A DNA stretch of 64,000 nt from Treponema socranskii subsp. paredis ATCC 35535 (GCA_000413015.1 KE332516.1:612764-676763); one strand, 5' to 3'; shown: positions 32,876 through 41,949, numbered from the stretch's first letter. A program made the numbers and translations. Notes: generated from the letters alone by a model not told the origin.

Positions 32876-34204
32876 TTATACGCGCTCACGCGTCCCGAAA
32901 CGGTAAAACAAAATTCCCAATACCGCCCATACGGCTAAAAAGACGATTGAACCCGCGCCGAGCCGCGCGGAAGATGTCGGCCACAGCAAAAGAGCGATAA
33001 AGAGCAGCGCGACGGCACACGCAAAAACGCACGACAGCTTGTCGAAAACGGAAGCGCTTTTTTTTATACCGATAAAACCGACGTATCCGTAGGCTAAAGC
33101 GGCAAGTACGGAGGCCATATCGACGATGAGGACGATCACTTCTCTGCCGATCCACGGGCCGATCAAACTGACGCCTGCGATAAATAAAATCGCTTTCGGA
33201 TACAAGCCTTTTTCGTTTTTTTCTCCCAAAAATGCGGGACTCAATTTTTCTCTTGCAACGGCGCCGAGCAGTTTGCTGCTGCCGATCATAAAACCGTTGA
33301 TGCCGCCGGTAACCGCCGAAAAAAGAGCCAGCAGCATGAATACAAAACCGGCCGTACCCGTCTTTTCCGTCACCGAAGAGGCAACCGCCCATTCGATCCT
33401 TTCCGCTTCTTCAGGGTCGAAGCTTAACCCCGCGATCATATTCAAAAGTGCATAAATGACGACACCGAACGCGATTCCGGCGAGCGCCGTCGCATGAGCT
33501 TTTGCCGGCGAAAAACGAAGATCGTTCGACACTTGCGGGATCACGTCGAAGCCGACGAATAAAAACGGAACGATCGCGACGACCGAAGCGATTTTTGCGC
33601 TCGCAATCTGCGATACGCCGAAATAATTGTGCGAAAAAATTTTCAAATCGCTTTTACCGAGGATGATAAAAAAAAGCGCCGTAACGATAACGACAAGTGA
33701 AGCGCTCATGACGTTTTGAATGCGGGCGCTCAGCGACAGCCCGCGCAAATTGATAAGCGTAAAAACGACGATGGGTACCGACGCGATGACGATATCCGAA
33801 GCATACACGTCGGTTCCTCCGATCGTATACAAATGCCCCCACAGCACCGCGCTTCCGAAAATTTTCCGCAAAATCAAAACGTATGCGGTCGCGTTGAGCG
33901 GTATCATACTCAAATAGCACAGACTCAGCGACCAGCCGACGATAAAGCCGTGAATCTTTCCAAGATTCGAAAGCGCATACGAAAATTCGCCGCCTTCGCC
34001 GACATGACAGGTAAGCATCACTTGGTAGGCTTTTTGAATAATCACAATAAAAAAGCCGCCGATACCGAGACCGATCACCGTACTCAAAACTCCCGCTTTC
34101 GGCAGAAAAAAAGTACCCGGCAAAATAAACGAACCCCAGCCGATAATCGAGCCGATTACGAGATTGAGAACGTCGAATCTTGACAAACCTTTTTTCGTAT
34201 TCAT
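32876..34204 (-). CDS. APC-family amino-acid/polyamine permease
   Basis: About 442 residues with twelve predicted helices. The first helix has the substrate-binding glycine motif IGSIIGWGSFILPG and helix 6 has VAIVPFLFVGFDVIP, as in APC transporters. It would import or exchange amino acids at the inner membrane; the substrate cannot be told. ATG 34204 matches the usual distance to helix 1; the longer form from 34249 would start within the rnf terminator region. No good Shine-Dalgarno is visible. It follows the rnf operon on the same strand but is separated by a strong terminator. Confidence 0.85.
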   Translation of the reverse strand: MNTKKGLSRFDVLNLVIGSIIGWGSFILPGTFFLPKAGVLSTVIGLGIGGFFIVIIQKAYQVMLTCHVGEGGEFSYALSNLGKIHGFIVGWSLSLCYLSMIPLNATAYVLILRKIFGSAVLWGHLYTIGGTDVYASDIVIASVPIVVFTLINLRGLSLSARIQNVMSASLVVIVTALFFIILGKSDLKIFSHNYFGVSQIASAKIASVVAIVPFLFVGFDVIPQVSNDLRFSPAKAHATALAGIAFGVVIYALLNMIAGLSFDPEEAERIEWAVASSVTEKTGTAGFVFMLLALFSAVTGGINGFMIGSSKLLGAVAREKLSPAFLGEKNEKGLYPKAILFIAGVSLIGPWIGREVIVLIVDMASVLAALAYGYVGFIGIKKSASVFDKLSCVFACAVALLFIALLLWPTSSARLGAGSIVFLAVWAVLGILFYRFGTRERV

Positions 34205-34232
34205 TGTTAAACCGGCCGAAACCGTTTCTACT

Positions 34233-34280
34233 AAAAAGGCCGCCCGCATGAAGTTTTGAATAACTTCAGGGACAGCCTTT
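34233..34280 (-). terminator. Terminator of the rnf operon
   Basis: On the minus strand AAAGGC (34275-34280) pairs with GCCTTT (34235-34240), an inner GAAGT/ACTTC stem is present, and the descending arm ends in five T residues. The internal sequence GGCTGTCCCTGAAGT closely resembles the stem-loop at 55413-55457, so both derive from one repeat family. Confidence 0.75.
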
Positions 34281-34315
34281 TAAATTCGTAAGTTCAAAGC
34301 CGCAAAGAGCCGCCC

Positions 34316-34609
34316 TTATGTTTTTGCGGGAACGGGCACGCCCATAATTTCGCCTATAGCCTGCGCAACGGGTGCGCGGCCGACAAGGCAGCCGTTTACG
34401 GGTGCTTCTCCCGATGCAACGCCGGCCGCAAAGCCGTCGCAGCCCGGATAGCCGCATGCGCCGCAATTTACGCCGGGCAGCACCGCCCGGATTTTTCCGA
34501 CGCGTTCATCGACCGGAATATAAAATATTTTTTTGAAAATACCGAGCAGCACGCCGATGACAAATGCAATCGCGAACGAAACCGCAACGGCCGTAAGTAT
34601 AGCAATCAT
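34316..34609 (-). CDS. rnfB: Short RnfB: N-terminal anchor and Fe-S domain only
   Basis: 97 residues. An N-terminal helix (AILTAVAVSFAIAFVIGVLLG) is followed by the RnfB 4Fe-4S motif CGACGYPGCDGFA with a fourth Cys in VNGCLVG. Ordinary RnfB proteins continue with a ferredoxin-like domain carrying two or more further 4Fe-4S clusters; here a stop comes after PVPAKT and the terminator begins 36 bases later, so the ferredoxin module is absent. It is the last gene of rnfCDGEAB. Electrons must reach the complex through the RnfC clusters or another protein, if the complex is active. GGGAT precedes the ATG. Confidence 0.85.
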   Translation of the reverse strand: MIAILTAVAVSFAIAFVIGVLLGIFKKIFYIPVDERVGKIRAVLPGVNCGACGYPGCDGFAAGVASGEAPVNGCLVGRAPVAQAIGEIMGVPVPAKT

Positions 34610-34628
34610 AGTGTATCCCCCTTCCTTT

Positions 34629-35204
34629 TCAGATCAAACCTTTGAAGCCTAAAAACGACAACGAAAGCAAACCCGCAGTGATAAACAGGATCGGCTTTCC
34701 TTTTATGAAAAGCGGAAGAGGAGAGCTTTTAATCCGTTCGCGTACTCCGGACATAATCACGAGTGCAATTAAAAAACCGATCGCCGCACCGAGCGAGTAT
34801 ACGATCGATTCGATATAATTATAATTTTTGTTAATGCACGTGATCGTAACGGCGAGAACCGCACAGTTCGTCGTGATAAGCGCAAGATACACGCCCATCG
34901 CGCTGTACAATCCCGGAATCGATTTTTTGAGATAAAATTCGACGAGCTGTACGAGAGCTGCGATAACGAGAATAAACATGAGCGTCTGCAGATACTGCAG
35001 TTTCAGCGGCACCATGATCCCGTAATAGAGCGGATAGGTCACGGCCGTCGCGAGCACGATGACGAAGGTCGTCGCAATCCCCATGCCCGTCGCTTTATCC
35101 GTTTCCGTCGTCATGCCGATAAACGGACAGATTGCCAGATATTGAATAAAGACGACGTTGTCGATAAGCATCGATTTAATAAAAATACTGATTAAGTTGT
35201 TCAT
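34629..35204 (-). CDS. rnfA: Electron transport complex subunit RnfA
   Basis: 191 residues, six helices. Conserved features include NVVFIQYLAICPFIG near the N-terminus and TTNCAVLAV in the fourth helix; the Cys residues in these half-helices (CPFIG and NCAVL) form the membrane 2Fe-2S/Fe centre shared with RnfE. It couples electron flow to Na or proton movement with RnfD and RnfE. Start overlaps the rnfE stop (ATGA). Confidence 0.92.
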   Translation of the reverse strand: MNNLISIFIKSMLIDNVVFIQYLAICPFIGMTTETDKATGMGIATTFVIVLATAVTYPLYYGIMVPLKLQYLQTLMFILVIAALVQLVEFYLKKSIPGLYSAMGVYLALITTNCAVLAVTITCINKNYNYIESIVYSLGAAIGFLIALVIMSGVRERIKSSPLPLFIKGKPILFITAGLLSLSFLGFKGLI

Positions 35205-35842
35205 GCCGCGCCTCCTTTTGCTTTCGCTTTCGCTTTTCTGATCTTTGCCGCGCGCTCAGCAGCGAGCGTCACTGCGGAAAGCAAACCGAACACGAAAAAT
35301 CCGCCCGGAGCATCCGATAAAAATTTTACGGTATACGCTTCGGGAATGATAACTTTGCCGAACAGAGAACCGCTTCCCAAAAGTTCGCGCACGATCGAAA
35401 TGGCGCAAAGCACCCACGTGTAACCGAAGCCCATACCGAATGCATCGACTACCGCATTGAGCGGGCCTTCTTTCGATGCAAACGATTCGACGCGTCCCAT
35501 GATGATGCAGTTGACGACGATGAGCGGCAAAAACACACCGAGAGATGCCGACAGCGCAGGAATGTATGCTTCAAGCAAAAGCTGTACGATCGTCGTAAAA
35601 GCGGCGATGACTATGATAAAAATGGGCAAGCGTATGTCTTCCGGAATAATATTTCGGAAGATAGCTATTATTAATTCGCTCATAACGAGGACGAACATCA
35701 TCGAAAAGCCCATACCGATGCCGTTGAACACGTTCGTCGTAACGGCAAGCGAAGAACACAAACCGATCGAAATGACGAGCAGCGGATTTTCTTTTACAAG
35801 CCCGTTTGTAAAAATCGATAATCTGTTTTGTTTTTTTTGCAT
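35201..35842 (-). CDS. rnfE: Electron transport complex subunit RnfE
   Basis: About 213 residues, six helices, paralogous to RnfA in inverted topology. Landmarks: KENPLLVISIGLCSSLAVT (first cluster Cys) and LIVVNCIIMGR (second). ATG 35842 is selected because AGGAG lies upstream and it aligns with family starts; a longer frame from 35878 would overlap rnfG. Together with RnfA it holds the intramembrane iron site. Confidence 0.92.
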   Translation of the reverse strand: MQKKQNRLSIFTNGLVKENPLLVISIGLCSSLAVTTNVFNGIGMGFSMMFVLVMSELIIAIFRNIIPEDIRLPIFIIVIAAFTTIVQLLLEAYIPALSASLGVFLPLIVVNCIIMGRVESFASKEGPLNAVVDAFGMGFGYTWVLCAISIVRELLGSGSLFGKVIIPEAYTVKFLSDAPGGFFVFGLLSAVTLAAERAAKIRKAKAKAKGGAA

Positions 35843-35855
35843 TTCGCTTTTACTC

Positions 35856-36431
35856 CTATTTCGCAGCGAGGCAGGCAAGCGCGCTTTGCGTTCCCTGCGT
35901 CAAAAGTTCGGCAACGCCTTTGCTCGTGATCGTCGCACCCGATACCGCTTCGAAGGTCTGACCGGGAACGAAACCGTCGTTCGCGTTTTTGCCTTCGAAC
36001 TGACCGTAAAATGTTTTACCGCTCGAAACGGTATAATTCGGATCGCCCGCTTTTAAGCCGAAGCCCGCCGTATCGCTCGATGAAAGAAACTGCATACCCG
36101 TAAGCACGCCGTCTTTTTTTATACCGAAAATGATCGTCGAGCGGTCGTAAGTCGGACCCGTCACTTGCGCGACGGCGCCTATAACGCTGCCGCCTTTTTT
36201 GGCAAGGTACATTTTGTCGATGCTGATCGCCTGAACCGAGCTCGCCTTAAAATCCGTCACTTCTTCGAAAGAGTCGGCCGCGGCGAATACCGTTTTCATG
36301 CCGGAACTCGCCTTATCGGCCTGCTGCCGTTCAATGACGGGAGCCGTAATGTGATTGACGAGCGCAAGGCAAAAACATGAAACGGATGCGAAGATCGCAA
36401 GCGTAAGTCCGAGTTTTAAAATATGTTTCAT
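35856..36431 (-). CDS. rnfG: Electron transport complex subunit RnfG, flavoprotein
   Basis: 191 residues. One N-terminal membrane helix, then a periplasmic FMN-binding domain. The flavinylation motif is SGATITS near residue 168, where the second Thr would carry FMN through a phosphoester bond placed by an ApbE-type flavin transferase. Overlaps rnfD by four bases (ATGA). Confidence 0.92.
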   Translation of the reverse strand: MKHILKLGLTLAIFASVSCFCLALVNHITAPVIERQQADKASSGMKTVFAAADSFEEVTDFKASSVQAISIDKMYLAKKGGSVIGAVAQVTGPTYDRSTIIFGIKKDGVLTGMQFLSSSDTAGFGLKAGDPNYTVSSGKTFYGQFEGKNANDGFVPGQTFEAVSGATITSKGVAELLTQGTQSALACLAAK

Positions 36432-37387
36432 TTTGCAGCCCCCTTCTTTGCCGCTTTGCCGTAGCCGTATTTTCTCGACGTCAGTTTATTAAGAAAATTC
36501 GAAAGCGAATTCATAAATAAAATCGAAAACATAACGCCTTCGGGATAGCCGCCGAATTTTCTTATTAAAAACGTAAGAAGCCCGCAGCCCGCACCGAACA
36601 CCGCGCGGCCGGCTTTTGAAACCGGCGTCGTCGCGTAGTCTGTGGCCATAAAGGTTGCACCGAAAAGCAGGCCTCCCGATGTGAGCGCCATGACGACGTC
36701 TCCGCCTGAAACGAAGGTCAAAAGAGCGACCGTCGTGACCATCGTAACAGGCGCACGCCAGTCGATCACCTGCGTGAGAGCAAGGAATGCGAACGAGATC
36801 AAAATGAGCAATTCATTCGTTTCGCCGATACAGCCGGCCGTGTTGCCCAAAAAGCTTTCAAGATACGCGCCCGCATTGCCGGCGGCACCCTCTTTCAGCT
36901 TGGAAAGCACCGTCGCGGCACTTATCGCGTCCGTTCCCGGAGCGAGCCATGCCGCGCCGATCGCGGCGGAAAAGCTGACGAACAAAAACGCGCGCCCCGT
37001 AAGAGCGGGATTCCACACGTTCGCTCCCAGTCCGCCGAAAAATCCTTTGGCGACGACGATCGCGAAGAGATCTCCGAGCAGCACTTGCCACAGCGGAACC
37101 GTCGGCGGCAGTACGAGTGCGAGCAAAAGTCCCGTCACGACGGCCGAACAATCGCTCACGGTGATATTCTGCTTTGTCAGTTTTTGAAACGCCGCTTCAA
37201 AGACAACGCTTCCCGCGACCGAAACGAGCACTACAAGGAGCGCGCGGAAACCGAACAGCATAACGCCGTATATCGTTTCGGGAAGCAGCGCCAGAATAAG
37301 CATGCACATAAGAAAACGCGTCGACATCCCCTCGACAAAATGCGGGGCGGGAGACACGTACATTTGTTTCTTTACCGGTTCGCTCAT
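36428..37387 (-). CDS. rnfD: Electron transport complex subunit RnfD
   Basis: 319 residues, about nine helices. Typical elements are SDCSAVVTGLLLALVLPPTVP, the GGLGANVWNPALTGRAFL segment, and FMATDYATTPVS-like TFMATDYATTPVS in the region that carries covalent FMN in other RnfD proteins. It is the main ion-translocating subunit. Its start overlaps the rnfC stop by one base (TAATG). Confidence 0.92.
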   Translation of the reverse strand: MSEPVKKQMYVSPAPHFVEGMSTRFLMCMLILALLPETIYGVMLFGFRALLVVLVSVAGSVVFEAAFQKLTKQNITVSDCSAVVTGLLLALVLPPTVPLWQVLLGDLFAIVVAKGFFGGLGANVWNPALTGRAFLFVSFSAAIGAAWLAPGTDAISAATVLSKLKEGAAGNAGAYLESFLGNTAGCIGETNELLILISFAFLALTQVIDWRAPVTMVTTVALLTFVSGGDVVMALTSGGLLFGATFMATDYATTPVSKAGRAVFGAGCGLLTFLIRKFGGYPEGVMFSILFMNSLSNFLNKLTSRKYGYGKAAKKGAAK

Positions 37388-38742
37388 TATTTTCCTCCAG
37401 CTGCTTTACCCGCAGCGTTTTTCTTTGCGGCGCGCGCTTTGACGACGCTTTTGCCGAGTTTAAATCGGTGCACCAAACGGACATGCGCAGGACAAACGTA
37501 TGCGCAGCTGCCGCATTCGATGCAGTCTTTAAGCCCGAATTTTACGGCGGCATCATAGTCGTTCGCTTTCAGCGAGCGCGCCATCATAACCGGCGAGAGC
37601 CGCATCGGACAAGGCGGAATACATTTTCCGCAGCCGAGGCAAAGTTCTTCTTCGCCGATATAAATTTCTTTTTTTGTTAAAAATAAAACGCCGCTCGTGC
37701 CTTTGACGACGGGAAACGAAGCGTCGGCCGAAGCGACGCCCATCATCGGACCGCCGGAAAGGATCTGCACGAGTTCGCCGTCTTTTACGCGTATGACGTC
37801 TCCGATCAAATCTTCGACAAGCGTGCCGATCGGAACTCGTATATTTGCAGGATTTTCGCACGCACCGCCGCTTACGGTAAATGCACGTTCAATGAGCGGC
37901 TTTCCGAGGCGGAACGCATCCGAAATCGCGCAGGCTGTACAGACGTTTGAAACGACACAGCCGACGTGGGCGGGAAGGCCGCCTGCGGGTACTTCGCGCT
38001 TTAAAATAGCGGTAATAAGATTTTTTTCACCGCCCTGCGGATACTTCGTTTTAACAATTTTAATTTCCATATCGTTCGTATGATTCGCTTCGGCGATCGC
38101 ATCGTTGATGACATTTATCAGATCGAGTTTGTTGTTTTCGATCGCAACGATACCTCGGGCACCCAAAATATGCATTTCGGCTGCAAGTCCGTCGATCATT
38201 TTTTTGCACGATTCTTTTACGGTATGATAATCTACGGTGAGATAGGGTTCGCATTCGGATGCATTTATGATGACGTATTCGATCTTCGTACCGTCCGGCG
38301 GCGAAAGTTTCACATAGGTCGGAAACGATGCGCCGCCCATACCGACGATGCCGGCAAGTCTGATGCGATCGAGCGCGTCTTTCGGATCGCATGTAAACGG
38401 ATCGAGCGGATCCATATACGCCGTCTCATCGCTTCCGTCCGATTCGATTGTAACGCAGGGAACTTGCGCTCCGTCTGCGGCGGCATGCGGTGCGATTTGC
38501 ACAACCGTACCCGTGATCGACGCATGTACGGGAACGGACATATATTTTTCGGACGCCGCGATAACCTGCCCCTTAAGAACACGGTCGCCGACGCTGACGG
38601 TACATTCGTTCGGAAAACCGCCCATCGTGACGGGGATCGTCACCCGCTTGGTAGAAGGAAACGCATCCGCGATGGTTCCGTCGCGAGTGTGTGTCTTCCG
38701 CTCCGGCGGATAGACTCCGCCTTTAAATGTAAACATACGCAT
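37387..38742 (-). CDS. rnfC: Electron transport complex subunit RnfC
   Basis: About 451 residues, peripheral on the cytoplasmic side. The NADH/FMN-binding core has GIVGMGGASFPTYVKL and INASECEPYLTVD; two 4Fe-4S motifs follow, CLGCGKCIPPCP and CIECGSCAYVCP. A basic Ala/Lys tail closes the protein. First gene of the rnf operon. ATG 38742 or ATG 38736 is the start; the promoter -10 ends seven bases before 38742 and no Shine-Dalgarno exists, so the operon probably begins with a leaderless mRNA. Confidence 0.93.
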   Translation of the reverse strand: MRMFTFKGGVYPPERKTHTRDGTIADAFPSTKRVTIPVTMGGFPNECTVSVGDRVLKGQVIAASEKYMSVPVHASITGTVVQIAPHAAADGAQVPCVTIESDGSDETAYMDPLDPFTCDPKDALDRIRLAGIVGMGGASFPTYVKLSPPDGTKIEYVIINASECEPYLTVDYHTVKESCKKMIDGLAAEMHILGARGIVAIENNKLDLINVINDAIAEANHTNDMEIKIVKTKYPQGGEKNLITAILKREVPAGGLPAHVGCVVSNVCTACAISDAFRLGKPLIERAFTVSGGACENPANIRVPIGTLVEDLIGDVIRVKDGELVQILSGGPMMGVASADASFPVVKGTSGVLFLTKKEIYIGEEELCLGCGKCIPPCPMRLSPVMMARSLKANDYDAAVKFGLKDCIECGSCAYVCPAHVRLVHRFKLGKSVVKARAAKKNAAGKAAGGK

Positions 38743-38749
38743 AAACCGT

Positions 38750-38778
38750 ATTGTATGATATTCTTTCAGAATGGTCAA
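38750..38778 (-). promoter_or_regulatory. rnf operon promoter with inverted repeat in spacer
   Basis: On the minus strand TTGACC (38773-38778), a 17-base spacer and TACAAT (38750-38755), then seven bases to ATG 38742. The spacer contains ATTCT-GAA-AGAAT (38760-38772), a possible operator. This separates rnf from the dctPQM operon that ends 75 bases upstream. Confidence 0.65.
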
Positions 38779-38816
38779 ACTGTAACGGTACGTCAGCAAC
38801 ATTCATTGCAAGCGTT

Positions 38817-40103
38817 TCAAAACAAATTCGGAAACAATGACGCTGGAATCATCAGCCAAAAATCCGGAAACAGTGCGAGCAATACGAGAATTATAAGTGA
38901 TGAAACAAAATACGGCAGACAGCCTTTAAAAGATCTTTCGATGCTGAGGTTTCCGATCGAAGAAGCCAAAAGTAAGCACAAACCGTACGGAGGCGTTACC
39001 AGTCCGAGTGAAAGCGTACAAACCGTAATCAAACCGAGCATTATCGGACTGATCCCCAGACTGACCGCAGCGGGAAGAATAATCGGGACAAATAAAATTT
39101 CGGCAGGGACCGCGTCCATAAATGTTCCGACAAACATAAAGAAAACGATAACAATAAAAAGAAAGAATATTTTTCCGCCGGGAAGCGCAACAAAAAAATT
39201 GCGGATAATCATATTCAACTGGTAATAGCTTAACAATTCACCGAGCGCATTTGCGGATGCAAGCGCAAAAAGCGAAAGCGAAGAAAGTTTCATCGTTTCA
39301 ATGAGAATATGGGGAAGCCGGGAAATTTTAATCGATTTATAAAAGAAAATACCGATAACGAGGGCATATATACAAGCAAATGCGGCGGACTCAGTAGGCG
39401 TAAACCAACCGCATACGATTCCTCCGATCAAAAGAATGGGCGTAAAAAGTGCCGGCAAAGAAATCACAGTTTGTTTAAGAGCGGTCATCAGAGGAACTTT
39501 TTCGCCGATAGGGAAATTCTTTTTTTTGGAATAAAACTTTACAACCAGCATCATTGCAAGTCCGAGCAAAATTCCCGGAACGATTCCCGTCATAAACAAA
39601 GCGCCTGTGCTTACGTTTGCAACACCGGCATACACGACCATGATGATGCTCGGCGGAATAATCGAACCGAGCGTTGACGACGTTGCAGTAACACCTACCG
39701 TGGTTTCCATATCGTATCCCTGCTTGTCCATCGCAGGAATAAATACTTTTCCGACACCGGCGGTATCCGCCTGAGAAGAGCCGGAAATCCCCGCAAATAT
39801 CATCGAAACGAGGATATTCGCATAGGCAAGTCCTCCGCGAAAACGGCCGACAAGAGCGGTACAACAATCTATAAGTTTATCCGTAATTGCGCCTTCATTC
39901 ATAAGATTTGCGGCAAGGATAAAAAGCGGGACCGCAAGCAATGTAAAACTGTTGAGACCGTTGAACATTTTGCTGAATACAACGGCGTTGGGAATTTGAG
40001 GGAGAGCAAAAATTCCCGCAAACGAAACCACGCCCAACGAAAACGAAATCGGAACACCTATCGCTATAAGCACGATAAATAATACTACCAACAACGCCGC
40101 CAT
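38817..40103 (-). CDS. dctM: TRAP transporter large membrane subunit DctM
   Basis: 428 residues with about twelve helices. The N-terminal SFSLGVVSFAGIFALPQIP and the motif GISGSSQADTAGVGKV are DctM hallmarks, as is SSTLGSIIPPSIIMVVYAGV. It carries out sodium-coupled import of an organic acid or similar solute presented by DctP. Its start overlaps the dctQ stop by one base (TAATG). Confidence 0.92.
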   Translation of the reverse strand: MAALLVVLFIVLIAIGVPISFSLGVVSFAGIFALPQIPNAVVFSKMFNGLNSFTLLAVPLFILAANLMNEGAITDKLIDCCTALVGRFRGGLAYANILVSMIFAGISGSSQADTAGVGKVFIPAMDKQGYDMETTVGVTATSSTLGSIIPPSIIMVVYAGVANVSTGALFMTGIVPGILLGLAMMLVVKFYSKKKNFPIGEKVPLMTALKQTVISLPALFTPILLIGGIVCGWFTPTESAAFACIYALVIGIFFYKSIKISRLPHILIETMKLSSLSLFALASANALGELLSYYQLNMIIRNFFVALPGGKIFFLFIVIVFFMFVGTFMDAVPAEILFVPIILPAAVSLGISPIMLGLITVCTLSLGLVTPPYGLCLLLASSIGNLSIERSFKGCLPYFVSSLIILVLLALFPDFWLMIPASLFPNLF

Positions 40104-40594
40104 TATTTTACTCCGTTTTTACAATTTGCCAATGAAACACAATTCGAAACGATACTGTCCAATAGATAGATTGAAGATGTAATTCCCGCAATGGGAACAC
40201 AGATCCATGTAATACCGCGTTTGAATTTCGGAATATTTACCCATGTATAATTCCAAAATTGCTTCGTCAACTGAATACCGTAATACGTCATTAAAATGCA
40301 GAATACCATCATGATAACGGAAATAGCAATGGACAATTTTTTTACCGATTCCGCTTTTTTAAAAGAATCGTTTAGAGCCGTAAAAGCAAAATGCTTTTTT
40401 TCATACACCATGGCACTGGCTCCCATAAATACAGCCCAAATAAAAGAATACATTTCGACATCTTCCGTCCATGTAGCAATGATCCCTATATATCGTGTAA
40501 ACATCTGTACTACAACGGTAATAAGGAAAAGGAAAAGAAAAAGACCGCCTATAAGAATTTGAATCTTTTGTACGGCAGCAATAATTTTTCGCAT
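40103..40594 (-). CDS. dctQ: TRAP transporter small membrane subunit DctQ
   Basis: About 163 residues, four helices. TRYIGIIATWTEDVEMYSFIW is the conserved DctQ region after helix 1, and MVYEKKHFAF follows helix 2. ATG 40594 has GGGA upstream; the longer frame from 40657 starts inside a stem-loop. It stabilises the DctM-DctQ membrane complex. Confidence 0.9.
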   Translation of the reverse strand: MRKIIAAVQKIQILIGGLFLFLFLITVVVQMFTRYIGIIATWTEDVEMYSFIWAVFMGASAMVYEKKHFAFTALNDSFKKAESVKKLSIAISVIMMVFCILMTYYGIQLTKQFWNYTWVNIPKFKRGITWICVPIAGITSSIYLLDSIVSNCVSLANCKNGVK

Positions 40595-40630
40595 ATAATT
40601 TCCCGAACATTCTATAAATTGCGATATAAA

Positions 40631-40667
40631 CAATCTTCCGACACCGCATAGCGTCACCGGAAGATTG
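40631..40667 (-). terminator. Stem-loop between dctP and dctQ
   Basis: CAATCTTCCG (40631-40640) pairs perfectly with CGGAAGATTG (40658-40667) around a 17-base loop with some inner pairing. On the minus strand it is followed by TTTATAT, a weak T tract. Likely a partial terminator or mRNA-end protector favouring dctP. Confidence 0.65.
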
Positions 40668-40681
40668 TCCGTAAATTAAAA

Positions 40682-41698
40682 CTATTTGGCACTGCGTACC
40701 ATATTGATGTATTTTGTCATACCGTTATCTTTTGCAAATTTATCCTGAATCGGAACGGCAATTGCTTTGAAAGCGGCGATATCCATATCTTTAAAATCGG
40801 TTACAACAGCACCGTCGGCAATAACCTTTGTTTTTGAAGAATTAAACATAGCATAGGTAACCTTGCGGTCTTCGACTGTTGCTGCAGCGGAAGCTTTATT
40901 GATCCATCCTTTTTGCTCTTCCGTGAGTTTGTCATAAAAGTTTCCGTTCATGAGAAATAAACGCGTTGTAAAATCATGATGCGTTTCACAAACGTATTTT
41001 CCGTTGGGAGTTTTATGATGCTCTTTAAGCATAAAATTGGTATAATCGTTTTCAGCAGAATCGACAACGCCTTGCTGAAGTGCTTGATACAATTCGCCCC
41101 ATGCTACACTCGTCGGAATTGCACCGCAGCCTTTCCAAAAATTGAGCTGAACCGGCGAATTCTGCGTACGGATTGTCATACCTTTGAGATCGGCCGGTTT
41201 TTTAATCGGCTTTTTACCGTAATAATCGCGAACCGAAGCCGTCCAATAACCCATAATGCGATAACGGTTATTTGTCTTTTTCAAAACCACATCTTTTAAA
41301 GCCGTACCGAATTCTCCGTCAAGACACTTTTCCCAATGTGCAAAGCTGTCAAACAAATACGGAAGTGCGAAAATATTTACCTCAGGAACGCCGATCGCAG
41401 CCATAAATCCGGGAGAAACGACACAAAGCTGAAGCGCTCCCATATCAAGTTTTTCCACCAATTCATTTTCATTTTCGCCCATCGTACCATGGTGACAGAT
41501 GACTTTTATTTTGCCGCCGCTTTCCGCTTCCGCAACTTCTTTAAATTTAATAATCGCATAAGCATAAGGATTTTCAAGCGAAGTTTGATTATGAGCGACA
41601 ATTAATTCAAGTGGTTTTTCGCTTGAGTCCGCCGTTCCGATAGCAAATGCTGTACTTGCAATAATCAGTGCAGCCGCAAAAACAACGATTTTTTTCAT
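40682..41698 (-). CDS. dctP: TRAP transporter solute-binding protein DctP
   Basis: 338 residues. Signal peptide MKKIVVFAAALIIASTAFA without a lipobox, so a free periplasmic protein. DctP features are LIVAHNQTSLENPYAYAIIK, the GMTIRTQNSPVQLNFWKGC stretch containing the Arg that binds the substrate carboxylate, and VDSAENDYTNF. The WKGCGAIPTSVAWGELYQAL region is typical of sialic-acid or dicarboxylate binders, but the ligand is not deduced. GGAGG precedes ATG 41698. First gene of dctPQM. Confidence 0.92.
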   Translation of the reverse strand: MKKIVVFAAALIIASTAFAIGTADSSEKPLELIVAHNQTSLENPYAYAIIKFKEVAEAESGGKIKVICHHGTMGENENELVEKLDMGALQLCVVSPGFMAAIGVPEVNIFALPYLFDSFAHWEKCLDGEFGTALKDVVLKKTNNRYRIMGYWTASVRDYYGKKPIKKPADLKGMTIRTQNSPVQLNFWKGCGAIPTSVAWGELYQALQQGVVDSAENDYTNFMLKEHHKTPNGKYVCETHHDFTTRLFLMNGNFYDKLTEEQKGWINKASAAATVEDRKVTYAMFNSSKTKVIADGAVVTDFKDMDIAAFKAIAVPIQDKFAKDNGMTKYINMVRSAK

Positions 41699-41827
41699 AT
41701 TTCCTCCAAAAAAACACGATTTGCTGTTGTCTTCATCTTTAACAACATTTATGGCGTATCATATAATGGAATAAAATTAAAATCAATATATAAGAAATTA
41801 ATAAGACAATTGTATCGCAGTTAGCAT

Positions 41828-41891
41828 CGACAACCCCGACGCAGTCCCTCAGCTAATCTTCAAGCGGTATCGGGGTATTAAAGCCTCCGCA
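41828..41891 (+). repeat. Dispersed hairpin repeat, family 1, copy 3
   Basis: TCGACAACCCCGACGC, an extended loop, TCGGGGTATTAAAGCCTCCGC follows the order of copies 1 and 2. Here the stem is CCCCGA (41834-41839) with TCGGGG (41870-41875). The region 41699-41827 upstream of it holds only AT-rich dctP promoter-side sequence without a clear motif. Confidence 0.6.
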
Positions 41892-41892
41892 T

Positions 41893-41930
41893 AAAAAAAG
41901 ACGGCCCCATCTTCCGACAGGCCCGTCTTT
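41893..41930 (-). terminator. Terminator of the UPF0164/OmpA-like operon
   Basis: On the minus strand AAAGACGG (41923-41930) pairs with CCGTCTTT (41897-41904), followed by further T residues. It lies 19 bases after the stop of the OmpA-like gene. Confidence 0.75.
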
Positions 41931-41949
41931 CGGTGCTGCATTTTATCGC

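Noticed and set aside
34266-34466. Frameshifted remainder of RnfB
   Set aside because: The overlapping alternative frame encodes an Arg-rich sequence with no ferredoxin CxxCxxCxxxC motif, and the terminator leaves no space for the missing domain.
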